Source of the DNA: Serinibacter arcticus
GTDB taxonomy: Bacteria > Actinomycetota > Actinomycetes > Actinomycetales > Beutenbergiaceae
Reading direction: 5' to 3'
Assembly (NCBI RefSeq): GCF_003121705.1
Contig: NZ_PYHR01000002.1
Location: forward strand, 1,922,001 to 1,986,000
DNA: 64,000 bases
Under the pieces are notes generated by a model. It had not been told where the DNA came from. It worked only from the letters and a program-made list of their open reading frames with translations, and did no database searches. Of this stretch, positions 9,283 to 16,640 are shown in pieces (within the stretch, counting starts at the first letter, position 1; each line of letters begins with the position of its first letter). The position numbers were made by a program, and so were the translations under genes.

Positions 9283-10385
9283 ACCGCGAGCCGGCCACCG
9301 CCGTCGCCCCCGTGCTCGAGATCGACGACCTCCACGTCGCGTTCGCCACCCCGGCCGGCCGGGTGCAGGCCGTGCGGGGCGTCTCGCTCACCCTCGCCCC
9401 GGGCGAGACGCTGGCCGTGGTCGGCGAGTCCGGCTCGGGCAAGTCGGTCACCGCCAGGGCCGTGCTCGGGCTGCTGGGCCCGAGCGGGGTCGTGGAGAGC
9501 GGCTCGGTCAGGTTTCGCGGCACCCCGTTGACCGGCGCGAGCGAGCGTCAGCTGCGTCGAGTGCGGGGCAACGAGATCGCGATGGTCTTCCAGGACCCGA
9601 TGACGGCGCTGGACCCGACGGTGCCCGTCGGACGCCAGGTGAGCGAGCCGTTGCGGATCCACCGCGGGATCTCCCGCCGTGCGGCGGACGCCGCCGCGGT
9701 CCGGCTGCTGGAGTCCGTGGGTATCGAGAACGCCGCCGAGCGTCGCCGCCAGTTCCCGCACCAGTTCTCGGGTGGTCAGCGGCAGCGGATCTGCATCGCG
9801 ACGGCGCTGGCGTGCGATCCCGCGATCCTCATCGCCGACGAACCGACCACGGCGCTCGACGTCGTGGTGCAGGCCCAGGTGCTGGACCTCCTCGCGGGGC
9901 TGCGCGGCAGCGCGTCGACGTCCGTCATCTTCATCACCCACGACCTCGGCGTGGTGGCGAGCATCGCGGACCGGGTCGCTGTCATGTACGCGGGGCGGAT
10001 CGTCGAGATCGGGACGACGACGGAGATCTTCCTCAACCCGCAGCACCCCTACACGTGGGGCCTGCTCGCGAGCCTGCCCACGGGGACGGCGGACCGCCTG
10101 CACGAGATCCCCGGCACGCCGCCCGACATGCTCAGACCGCCGCCCGGCGACGCGTTCGCCGCCCGCAACCCCGACGCGCGGCAGATCGACCTCGAGGTCC
10201 AGCCCCCGCTGATCGAGGTCTCGCCGACCCATGCGGCGGCCACCTGGCTGCTCGCCGAGGGCGCCCCGGAGGCCCCGGTCCCTCCCGAGATCGCCGCCCG
10301 CCACGCGCGCTTCCGCGAGCGGGCGGACCGGACCACGATCGGGCCCACGCCCGGGCCCACGACGGACAGGACGGTGGAACCGTGA
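9279..10385 (+). CDS. oppD: Oligopeptide ABC transporter ATPase OppD
   Basis: ATPase of the importer, 368 residues. Walker A is GESGSGKS, the signature is FSGGQRQRI, Walker B is ILIADEPTTALD and the H-loop lies in FITHDLG. The C-terminal oligo_HPY region is recognisable (NPQHPYTWGLLASLP), but the cysteine cluster that many Opp/Dpp ATPases carry just after it is absent: the equivalent stretch reads GDAFAARNPDARQ. The start ATG overlaps the oppC stop and the TGA overlaps the GTG of oppF. Confidence 0.94.
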   Translation: MNREPATAVAPVLEIDDLHVAFATPAGRVQAVRGVSLTLAPGETLAVVGESGSGKSVTARAVLGLLGPSGVVESGSVRFRGTPLTGASERQLRRVRGNEIAMVFQDPMTALDPTVPVGRQVSEPLRIHRGISRRAADAAAVRLLESVGIENAAERRRQFPHQFSGGQRQRICIATALACDPAILIADEPTTALDVVVQAQVLDLLAGLRGSASTSVIFITHDLGVVASIADRVAVMYAGRIVEIGTTTEIFLNPQHPYTWGLLASLPTGTADRLHEIPGTPPDMLRPPPGDAFAARNPDARQIDLEVQPPLIEVSPTHAAATWLLAEGAPEAPVPPEIAARHARFRERADRTTIGPTPGPTTDRTVEP

Positions 10386-11296
10386 CCGAGGCGCTGCTGG
10401 AGGTGGAGAACCTCAGCCACGTGTTCTCCCCGGGACGACGGGGGGAGGTGCACGCCGTCCGGGACGTCTCCCTGACGATCGCGCCCGGCGAGACGTTCGG
10501 CCTCGTCGGCGCCTCGGGATCGGGCAAGTCGACCCTCGGCCGCTGCGTCGTCGGGCTCCACACCCCCACGAGCGGGACGGTCCGCTACCGCGGAACGACG
10601 GTCTCCGATCCTCGGGGACGCCGCGCGTACCGGCGCGAGCGCCAGATGATCTTCCAGGACCCGTACGCCTCGCTCGACCCGAGGATGAAGGTGAGCGACA
10701 TCGTCGGTGAGGGGATCGACGTCAACCGCCTCGCCCGGACCCGCCAGGGACGCCGGGACCGGATCGACGAGGTCCTCTCCGCCGTCGGCCTCGACCCCGC
10801 CCACGGCAACCGGTACGCGCACGAGTTCTCGGGCGGGCAGCGCCAGCGCGTCGGGATCGCCCGCGCCCTCGCCGTCGACCCCGAGCTCATCGTCTGCGAC
10901 GAGCCCATCTCGGCGCTGGACGTCAGCATCCAGGCGCAGGTGGTCAACCTGCTGGCGGACCTGCGACGCACGCGAGGTCTGACCTACCTCTTCATCGCGC
11001 ACGACCTCTCGATGGTGCGCCACATCAGCGACCGCATCGGGGTGGTCCACCAGGGCCGACTGGTCGAGCTCGGTCCCAGCGAGACCATCTGGAGCCGCCC
11101 CGTCCACCCGTACACGCGCAGCCTGCTCTCGGCGGTCCCCCGGCCCGACCCCGAGGTCGAGCGGCACCGCCGTCGCCTCAGCTACGTCGCTCCGCCCGCC
11201 GAGGAGCAGCGCTACCGCGTCGACCTCGAACCGGGCCACCACGTGCTCGTGACCGACGCCGAGCGGGACCGGCTCGGCGACGCCCCGCCCGCCTGA
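10382..11296 (+). CDS. oppF: Oligopeptide ABC transporter ATPase OppF
   Basis: Second ATPase, 304 residues, last gene of the importer. Walker A is GASGSGKST, the signature is FSGGQRQRV, Walker B is LIVCDEPISALD and the H-loop is in FIAHDLS. A C-terminal oligo_HPY tail (RPVHPYTRSLLSAVPRPDP) is present, and here too the usual cysteines are missing. It overlaps oppD by GTGA. Palindromic element copy B begins 9 bases after the stop codon and may also act as its terminator. Confidence 0.94.
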   Translation: MTEALLEVENLSHVFSPGRRGEVHAVRDVSLTIAPGETFGLVGASGSGKSTLGRCVVGLHTPTSGTVRYRGTTVSDPRGRRAYRRERQMIFQDPYASLDPRMKVSDIVGEGIDVNRLARTRQGRRDRIDEVLSAVGLDPAHGNRYAHEFSGGQRQRVGIARALAVDPELIVCDEPISALDVSIQAQVVNLLADLRRTRGLTYLFIAHDLSMVRHISDRIGVVHQGRLVELGPSETIWSRPVHPYTRSLLSAVPRPDPEVERHRRRLSYVAPPAEEQRYRVDLEPGHHVLVTDAERDRLGDAPPA

Positions 11297-11305
11297 TCCC
11301 CGCAC

Positions 11306-11385
11306 CGAACCCCCAGACCGCTGCTGCGGCGGTTGCGGTGGGGCGGTGGTCATCCGCAACCAGCGCAGCAGCGGTGTGGGGTTCG
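11306..11385. repeat. Dispersed palindromic element, copy B (downstream of oppF)
   Basis: Near-identical to the element at 4926-5001: arms 11317-11338 and 11354-11375, extended by an outer CGAACCCC (11306-11313) and GGGGTTCG (11378-11385), loop of about 15 bases. The loop sequences show that both copies lie in the same orientation. Between them sit only the opp genes and the small divergent gene. It may also terminate oppF transcription. Confidence 0.8.
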
Positions 11386-11449
11386 GGGGGTGGGGACGGT
11401 GACGACGGCTGGCGGCGGGTGTCGGTGGCGCGCGCTACCGTCCCCTGTC

Positions 11450-12028
11450 ATGGGAGCACTTGACGACGGCGAGCGGGTCGTCGCGGCGGACGCCGCGGCC
11501 TGGCGGGCCTGGCTGGCCGCGAACCACGCCACCTCTCGCGGCGCGTGGCTGCTCCAGCCGCGCTCCGGGAACGACGACGCGCACGTCAGCTACGAGGACG
11601 CGGTCCGCCAGGCGCTCTGCTTCGGCTGGATCGACGGCCCCAAGAAGGCGTTCGACGAGCGCGAGACCGGCCAGTGGTTCTCGCCCCGCCGCCCCGCGAG
11701 CGGGTGGGCCGCCACGAACAAGGCGCGGCTCGCCGAGCTCGAGGCCGCCGGCCTGATCGAGGAGGCCGGCCGTCGCGCGATCGAGGCGGCGAAGGCGAAC
11801 GGCAGCTGGACCGTGCTCGACCGCGCGGAGGCCCTCGTCGAACCACCCGACCTCACTGCGGCGCTCGACGCCGTTCCCGCCGCCCGCGCCGCCTGGGACG
11901 GCTTCCCGCCGTCGGCCAGGAAGATGGGGATCGCCTCGGTCGACACCGCCCGACGCCCCGAGACGCGCGCCGCGCGGATCGCGACGGTGGTCGCCGGAGC
12001 GGCGGAGGGCCGGCGTCCCCGGCCCTGA
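11450..12028 (+). CDS. YdeI/OmpD-associated family protein
   Basis: A 192-residue soluble protein. The stretch CFGWIDGPKKAFDERETGQWFSPRR with the following WAATNKARLAELEAAGLIEEAGRRA is the core of the YdeI/OmdA family, and the C-terminus has the typical PPSARKMGIASVDTARRPETRAARI helix. Members have been linked to antimicrobial-peptide or bacteriocin tolerance in enterobacteria; the role here is unproven. TACCGT lies 8 bases before the ATG and there is no Shine-Dalgarno. It converges on the response-regulator gene. Confidence 0.85.
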   Translation: MGALDDGERVVAADAAAWRAWLAANHATSRGAWLLQPRSGNDDAHVSYEDAVRQALCFGWIDGPKKAFDERETGQWFSPRRPASGWAATNKARLAELEAAGLIEEAGRRAIEAAKANGSWTVLDRAEALVEPPDLTAALDAVPAARAAWDGFPPSARKMGIASVDTARRPETRAARIATVVAGAAEGRRPRP

Positions 12029-12055
12029 GCCTGACCGTCCGACCGCCGGAACGCC

Positions 12056-12736
12056 TCAGCCGGCGAGCGAGGTGAGCACGGCGAGCTGGACGCGGTTGGC
12101 CGCGCCCGTCTTCGCCAGGGCCGCGGCCAGGTGGGTCTTGACCGTGCCCTCCCCCACGTACAGGGCCGCGGCGATCTCGGCGTTGGACGCCCCCGCGACC
12201 AGGGCCGTGGCCACCTCCCGCTCGCGCTCGGTGAGAGCTGCGATCCTCCGTCGGGCGTCCATCCGCGCGGTGTCCTCGCCGGCGCTGCGCACCTGACCCA
12301 GGACCACGCGCGCCGCGCGCGCCGACAGCGCACCCTCCCCCGCGGCCACCTGCCGGACGGCCGCGACCAGCTCCTCCGGTCCGGAGTCCTTGGCGAGGAA
12401 GCCGTCGACCCCGGCGGCGACCGCGTCGAGGATCGCCGACTCGGTGTCGAACGAGGTCATCGCCAGGACGCCGACCCGGCCGGGCAGCGCCCGGAGGTCC
12501 CGCGTGGCGTCGATGCCGCTGCGGCGCTCCATCCGCAGGTCCATCACCACGACGTCGGGGTGGTGCGCCTGCACGACGGCGACGACCTCGTCGCCGTCGA
12601 CGGCCTGCGCCACGACGTCGATCCCCTGCGCGAGCAGGATCCGACCGAGCAGCGTCCGGATCATCGGGTCGTCGTCGACCAGCACCACCCGCACCGGACG
12701 GCTCGCCGCCGCACCCCCGCCGTCGTTCCCGCTCAT
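12056..12736 (-). CDS. LuxR/NarL-type response regulator
   Basis: A 226-residue regulator: receiver domain with the acidic cluster VDDDP and predicted phospho-acceptor Asp66 (VVVMDLRM), then a LuxR-type DNA-binding helix-turn-helix (LTEREREVATALVAGASNAEIAAALYVGEGTVKTHLAAALAKTG). The start ATG overlaps the stop of the histidine-kinase gene (ATGA), so the two are coupled. It should be phosphorylated by that kinase. No target operator is evident near it. Confidence 0.92.
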   Translation of the reverse strand: MSGNDGGGAAASRPVRVVLVDDDPMIRTLLGRILLAQGIDVVAQAVDGDEVVAVVQAHHPDVVVMDLRMERRSGIDATRDLRALPGRVGVLAMTSFDTESAILDAVAAGVDGFLAKDSGPEELVAAVRQVAAGEGALSARAARVVLGQVRSAGEDTARMDARRRIAALTEREREVATALVAGASNAEIAAALYVGEGTVKTHLAAALAKTGAANRVQLAVLTSLAG

Positions 12737-14085
12737 CGCGTTCCTCCCGAGTACCAGGGCAGCTGCGCGCGCACCACCCAGACCTGACGGTCCACACCGG
12801 CCCAGAGGTCGCCCCCGAGGGCGCGCGCCCGCTCGCGCATCCCGACGATGCCGGCGCCCGAACCGTGCTGCGCGACGGCGGAGGCGGGACGGCCGGCGGG
12901 CAGCCAGCTCGCCACCACGATCTCGACGCCGTGGCCCGCCGTCGCCCGCACCGCGAGCCGCACCCCCGCCCCCGGGGCGTGCTTGAGGGCGTTGGTCAGC
13001 GACTCCTGCACGATCCGGTAGACCGCGCGGGTGACGGCCGGCGACGGGTCGACGGCGTCGATCTCGACGGTCTCCGCGATCGCCACCCCGGCCGCCCGCG
13101 CGTCCGCGACCAGGCGCGGCAGGTCGCGCAGCGTCGGCGTCCCGCCCGTGTAGCCCTCGGCCTGCGAGTCGCGCAGCGACGTGATCAGCCCGCGCATCTC
13201 CTCGAGCGCGCGGTGAGCGGAGTCCCGCACGGCGCGGGCGCTCTCCGGGACCGTGGGATCCGTCGTGGTCACCTCGAGCGCGGCCGCGTGCAGCGAGACG
13301 ATCGAGAGGTGGTGCGCCACGGTGTCGTGCATCTCGCGCGCGATGAGCTCGCGCTCCTCCTGCCGGTTCAGCTCGCCGCGGAGCGCAGCCGCCGAGGAGG
13401 TCTGGATGCTCGCGACGGCGCGGGCGCGCGCCGTGGTCGCGGTCAGCCGCCGGACCCACCCGGCGGTGACGGCGGCCGCGAGGGCCACCAGTCCGACGAT
13501 GACGTAGCCCCACCAGGTCATCGTCGACGGCACGGTCCCGTTCGAGCCCGCCCCCGAGAAGATGATGGCCGGGAGATCGCGCACGGCGTCGCGCGCGAGC
13601 GTGACGCCCGTGACGAGAGCGGTCAGGGCGGTGGCCCCCACCGCGCGCCGCGGCGTCGCCGTCGGGAGGACCCAGCTCAGCGCGAGCAGCGCGCCCAGCG
13701 GATCGATCGGGAGCAGGAGTGCGAGACCGGCGTTGACCAGCAGCACCCGGACGGGGAAGCGACGGCGCCACACCATCGAGACTCCCGATGCCAGCGCGGC
13801 GAGGAGCCCGAGGACGGACCAGGCGGCGTTGAGACCCGAGGTGTCGTCGTGCAGGCCCTGGTAGGACGTGAACACCATCGCCGTGAAGCCGACCAGGACG
13901 ACGGCGGCGATCGTCCCGAGGTGGCTGAGCGCCTGCCGGCCGCTGCTCGGGCCGGCGGGGCCGCTCGGGCCTCCCGGGCCGCCCGGCGCACCGGTCCGGA
14001 CTCCTCCGCCCGACGCCGGACGGGGGTGCCACGCCCCGGGCGCGACGGGGCCCGGCGTCGGGTACGGGCCAGGGGGCGAGGTCAC
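12733..14085 (-). CDS. Membrane histidine kinase (HisKA_3 type)
   Basis: A 450-residue sensor kinase. A Pro/Gly-rich cytoplasmic N-terminus of about 50 residues precedes about five or six membrane helices (residues 55-212) with almost no extracellular domain. Next come a dimerisation helix with the phospho-acceptor His253 in AREMHDTVAHHLS and a HATPase_c domain (N box ESLTNALKHAP, G box GSGAGIVGMRERA). This layout suggests sensing of a membrane-associated signal. GTG 14083-14085 is supported by TAGCGT exactly 6 bases upstream, implying a leaderless mRNA. Confidence 0.9.
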   Translation of the reverse strand: MTSPPGPYPTPGPVAPGAWHPRPASGGGVRTGAPGGPGGPSGPAGPSSGRQALSHLGTIAAVVLVGFTAMVFTSYQGLHDDTSGLNAAWSVLGLLAALASGVSMVWRRRFPVRVLLVNAGLALLLPIDPLGALLALSWVLPTATPRRAVGATALTALVTGVTLARDAVRDLPAIIFSGAGSNGTVPSTMTWWGYVIVGLVALAAAVTAGWVRRLTATTARARAVASIQTSSAAALRGELNRQEERELIAREMHDTVAHHLSIVSLHAAALEVTTTDPTVPESARAVRDSAHRALEEMRGLITSLRDSQAEGYTGGTPTLRDLPRLVADARAAGVAIAETVEIDAVDPSPAVTRAVYRIVQESLTNALKHAPGAGVRLAVRATAGHGVEIVVASWLPAGRPASAVAQHGSGAGIVGMRERARALGGDLWAGVDRQVWVVRAQLPWYSGGTR

Positions 14086-14091
14086 GTCGTC

Positions 14092-14097
14092 ACGCTA
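14092..14097 (-). promoter_or_regulatory. -10 element of the histidine-kinase operon
   Basis: The minus strand reads TAGCGT, 6 bases, GTG. This is the same leaderless geometry as at dnaX and many other genes here. It drives the kinase and regulator pair, divergently from the DUF4352 gene. Confidence 0.55.
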
Positions 14098-14248
14098 CGG
14101 CCGAGGTACGACGTCCGCCTCTGCTGCCCGGCCACCGGTCGGTGCGAGATCTCCCCCGAACGGTCGGTGGGGTCCGCCCGAACGGCAGAGGCGCTGGGCC
14201 CTCGCCCACGACGAACCTGGTGTCACCCCACCGACCCGAGAGGCCATC

Positions 14249-15055
14249 GTGAACCAGCAGAACCCGTTCGACCCGCCCCAGCCGTTCGCCCAGCAGAGCC
14301 CGACGCCCCCGCCGGCCTCCGCCGTCGGCCACGCGTGGCAGGGCGGGCAGAACGGCCAGCCGCAGCAGCCCTTCCCGCCCCAGCAGCTCCCGCCGCAGCC
14401 GCCGGTCGAGCCGAAGCGGCGGAGCTGGTTCGCCCGCCACAAGGTCCTCACGGGCCTGGGCGCCCTGGTGGTCGTCGGGATCGTCGCCGGGGTCGCCGGC
14501 GGCGGCGGCGGCGGCGGGGACACCGACGCCGCTGCCCCCGCGCCGTCGACCTCCGAGACCGAGCCGGCCGCGACCACCGAGGCGGCCCCGGAGGCGACCC
14601 CCGAGGCCGAGGCCGCCGCACCCGAGGCCGAGACCGTCGCCGAGCCGCCCGCGGAGGCGGCCCCCGGGATCGGGGCTCCGGTGCGCGACGGGAAGTTCGA
14701 GTTCACCGTGACGGGGATCGAGGGCGGGGTCCCGCTGATCGGCTCCGACATGTTCGGTCAGACGGCGCAGGGGCAGTTCGTGCTCGTCTCGGTGACCGTG
14801 GCGAACATCGGCGACGCGGCGCAGAGCTTCTTCGGCGACAACGCCACGCTCGTGGACGACCAGGGCCGCGAGCACTCGGCCGACTCCACCGCGGCGATCT
14901 ACCTGGAGAGCTCCGAGTCCTTCTACACGGAGATCAACCCCGGCAACGCCGTGGACGCGGTCGTCGTCTTCGACATCCCCGCCGACGCCGTGCCGACGTC
15001 GATCGAGCTCCACGACTCGATGTTCTCCGGCGGCGTGACCGTCGCGCTGGGCTGA
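14249..15055 (+). CDS. DUF4352 domain membrane-anchored protein
   Basis: A 268-residue protein: Pro/Gln-rich cytoplasmic N-terminus (1-55), basic stretch KRRSWFARHK, one membrane helix (about 68-88), an Ala/Glu/Pro/Thr-rich spacer, and a DUF4352 beta-sandwich (about 145-268; GKFEFTVTGIEGG then GQFVLVSVTVANIGDAAQSFFGDNATLVDDQG). DUF4352 is an extracellular immunoglobulin-like fold of the telomeric-repeat-binding-factor-2 superfamily, with no known reaction. GTG 14249 is preceded by a GAGAGG ribosome-binding site. It is divergent from the kinase operon, so the two may be co-regulated. Confidence 0.85.
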   Translation: MNQQNPFDPPQPFAQQSPTPPPASAVGHAWQGGQNGQPQQPFPPQQLPPQPPVEPKRRSWFARHKVLTGLGALVVVGIVAGVAGGGGGGGDTDAAAPAPSTSETEPAATTEAAPEATPEAEAAAPEAETVAEPPAEAAPGIGAPVRDGKFEFTVTGIEGGVPLIGSDMFGQTAQGQFVLVSVTVANIGDAAQSFFGDNATLVDDQGREHSADSTAAIYLESSESFYTEINPGNAVDAVVVFDIPADAVPTSIELHDSMFSGGVTVALG

Positions 15056-15142
15056 CGGGCCCGCTCCTGGGGCCCCGCCCCTCACGAACCGCCCACGGGT
15101 CCGACGCCTGCACCGTCGGGCCCGTGGGTGTCCGCAGAAAGA

Positions 15143-15238
15143 GTGAGGACCCCCCGCACACCCGTCAGAGCTCGCCTGCCCTTGCTGCCTTCCGGCCCTG
15201 GGGGAGTTCAGCGAGATGACGCCGCACGAGGGGTCTGC
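15143..15238 (-). ncRNA. ffs: Signal recognition particle RNA (small bacterial type)
   Basis: Read on the minus strand, the apical domain has the invariant SRP core CCGGAAGGCAGCAAGGGCAG. It is flanked by complementary strands that close a long hairpin: GACCCC near the 5' end pairs with GGGGTC near the 3' end, and TCTCGC pairs with GGCGAG. Length is about 95 bases, typical of 4.5S RNA. It binds Ffh and targets membrane proteins to FtsY. The exact ends are estimated from the terminal pairing. Confidence 0.88.
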
Positions 15239-15242
15239 GTCC

Positions 15243-15248
15243 AGGATA
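15243..15248 (-). promoter_or_regulatory. -10 element of ffs
   Basis: TATCCT on the minus strand, 7 bases before the predicted 5' end of the SRP RNA. The surrounding GGGTATCCT is identical to the -10 region of the divergent tRNA-Ser gene. Confidence 0.6.
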
Positions 15249-15313
15249 CCCGAACCGCAGGACCACCTCGGCGCCGCCCGGAGGGGCCACCGGCCGCCCC
15301 GCGCCGCGGCCGG

Positions 15314-15343
15314 TTCGGACCAACGCCGCATGTCGGGTATCCT
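15314..15343 (+). promoter_or_regulatory. Promoter of tRNA-Ser
   Basis: TTCGGA (15314-15319), an 18-base spacer, then TATCCT (15338-15343), placed about 10 bases before the mature tRNA 5' end. Confidence 0.5.
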
Positions 15344-15353
15344 CGTTCGGCCG

Positions 15354-15438
15354 GGAGGATTCGCCTAGTGGCCTATGGCGCACGCTTGGAAAGCGTGTTG
15401 GGTGAAAGCCCTCGGGGGTTCGAATCCCCCATCCTCCG
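15354..15438 (+). tRNA. tRNA-Ser, anticodon GGA
   Basis: An 85-base tRNA with a 7-bp acceptor stem (GGAGGAT with ATCCTCC), discriminator G, anticodon stem CACGC/GCGTG around the loop TTGGAAA (anticodon GGA, reading UCC/UCU), a long variable arm (the class II feature of tRNA-Ser) and a T arm GGGGGTTCGAATCCCCC. CCA is not encoded. Confidence 0.95.
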
Positions 15439-15447
15439 CGCGAAGGC

Positions 15448-15479
15448 CGAGGCCCCCACCGTCACCGGTGGGGGCCTCG
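15448..15479 (+). terminator. Terminator hairpin of tRNA-Ser
   Basis: A 14-bp GC-rich stem with a TCAC tetraloop begins 10 bases after the tRNA. No T-run follows. Confidence 0.75.
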
Positions 15480-15522
15480 CCCGTTCCCGGACGCGCAGCG
15501 CCCGGCATCACCGCGAGCCGGC

Positions 15523-16241
15523 TCACCCCTCGCCGTCGAGCCCCTCCCCCAGGTACCGCTCAGGCGCCGCGAGGAATCCGCGCCAGCCGCGCACGAGGTC
15601 GAGGTCGTCGTAGTCGCAGCGGCGGATCCCCCACTCCCCGAGCTCGAGGCGGTCCGCGCCGGGGAAGGCCGCGAGCGCCGGCGAGTGCGTCGAGATCACG
15701 ACCTGGGAACCGCCGGCCACCCGTTCGCGCAGCATCGCCATCAGCGCGAGGCAGCCCGTGAGCGAGAGCGCCGCCTCGGGCTCGTCGAGCAGCCACAGAC
15801 CCCGGATGCGCCACCGGTCCCCGACGAGGTCCAGGAACGACTCGCCGTGGCTGCGCTCGTGGAGCGGATCACGCCAGCCCGACTCCTCGAGGTAGGTGAA
15901 GAACGCGTGCATCGTCTCGGCGCGGAGGAAGAAGCCCTTGCGAGGCGCCCCCGCCCGCGGATCAGCTGCAGGTGGTCGGCGAGCGAGGACTCGGTCGCCC
16001 GCGAGACGTGCTGCGCCCCGGTCGACCCGCCCTCGGGATTGAGGCCGAAGGCCATCGCCAGCGCCTCGACCAGCGTCGACTTCCCCGACCCGTTCTCCCC
16101 CGTGACCACCGTGACCGGCCCGAGGTCGAGCCCGTCGGTCAGCACCTGGCGGACGGCGGGCAGCGTCGCCGGCCAGGTCCCGAGGTCGGGCGGCGCGAGC
16201 GGATCGGTCTGGAGCCGGCGGACCGGAAGCAGCGAGATCAT
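15523..16241 (-). pseudogene. AAA/ABC-type ATPase, split by one frameshift
   Basis: A predicted soluble ATPase of about 239 residues, similar to COG3910-type proteins. The N-terminal half reads MISLLPVRRL, then Walker A GENGSGKS. The C-terminal half, in another frame, has Walker B LWLLDEPEAALS and an H-loop in STHSPALAAF. The frames join if one G is added to the five-G run at 15948-15952; 719 bases plus one gives 240 whole codons. With all motifs intact, a sequencing error is more likely than decay. The start ATG overlaps the HxlR gene stop (ATGA), so the two form an operon. Substrate or partner unknown. Confidence 0.8.
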
Positions 16242-16576
16242 CCGGCGGCGCGCTCGACGGCGTCCGCGTGCGTCCAGCGCATCAGCGGCTGCATCGCCAC
16301 GATGAGGGAGCGACCCCGCTCGGTGAGCGTGTAGCGGACCTGGACGGGCGTCGTCGGCACGATGGTCCGCTCGACCAGCCCGGCGTGCTGCAGCTCCTTG
16401 AGCCGCTTCGCCAGCATCCGGTCCGAGAGCCCCTCCACCGTCGCGGTCACCTGCGTGAACCGCGTGGCACCGCGGCCGAGCGCGAGCAGGATGCTGGAGG
16501 CCCAGCGCTGCCCCACCAGCTCCATCACCGGGTTGATCCGTCGGCACATCTCGTCGTCGATCAGCTCCATGCTCAC
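16238..16576 (-). CDS. HxlR/MarR-like transcriptional regulator
   Basis: A 112-residue winged-helix regulator of the HxlR family: C-x(3)-N-P-x(8)-RW pattern (CRRINPVMELVGQRWASSIL), recognition region LSDRMLAKRLKELQHAGLVERTI and wing VRYTLTERGRSL. HxlR proteins often sense electrophiles or redox state through cysteine; Cys11 in this motif is the candidate. GTG 16576 is chosen over ATG 16570 because TACGAT lies exactly 6 bases upstream, indicating a leaderless start. It is coupled to the ATPase downstream and divergent from the oxidoreductase fusion, which it may regulate. Confidence 0.87.
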   Translation of the reverse strand: MSMELIDDEMCRRINPVMELVGQRWASSILLALGRGATRFTQVTATVEGLSDRMLAKRLKELQHAGLVERTIVPTTPVQVRYTLTERGRSLIVAMQPLMRWTHADAVERAAG

Positions 16577-16582
16577 TCACCC

Positions 16583-16588
16583 ATCGTA
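16583..16588 (-). promoter_or_regulatory. -10 element of the HxlR gene
   Basis: TACGAT on the minus strand, 6 bases before GTG 16576. It decides the start codon of the regulator. Confidence 0.55.
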
Positions 16589-16640
16589 AGCGACTCACCG
16601 GGACGTTGCCCCTCCCCCGCTGGAGGCGGACGATCGAGGC

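Noticed and set aside
15523-16241. True decay of the ATPase gene
   Set aside because: Walker A, Walker B and H-loop are intact, and a single G restores the frame; the same error type appears at three other sites.
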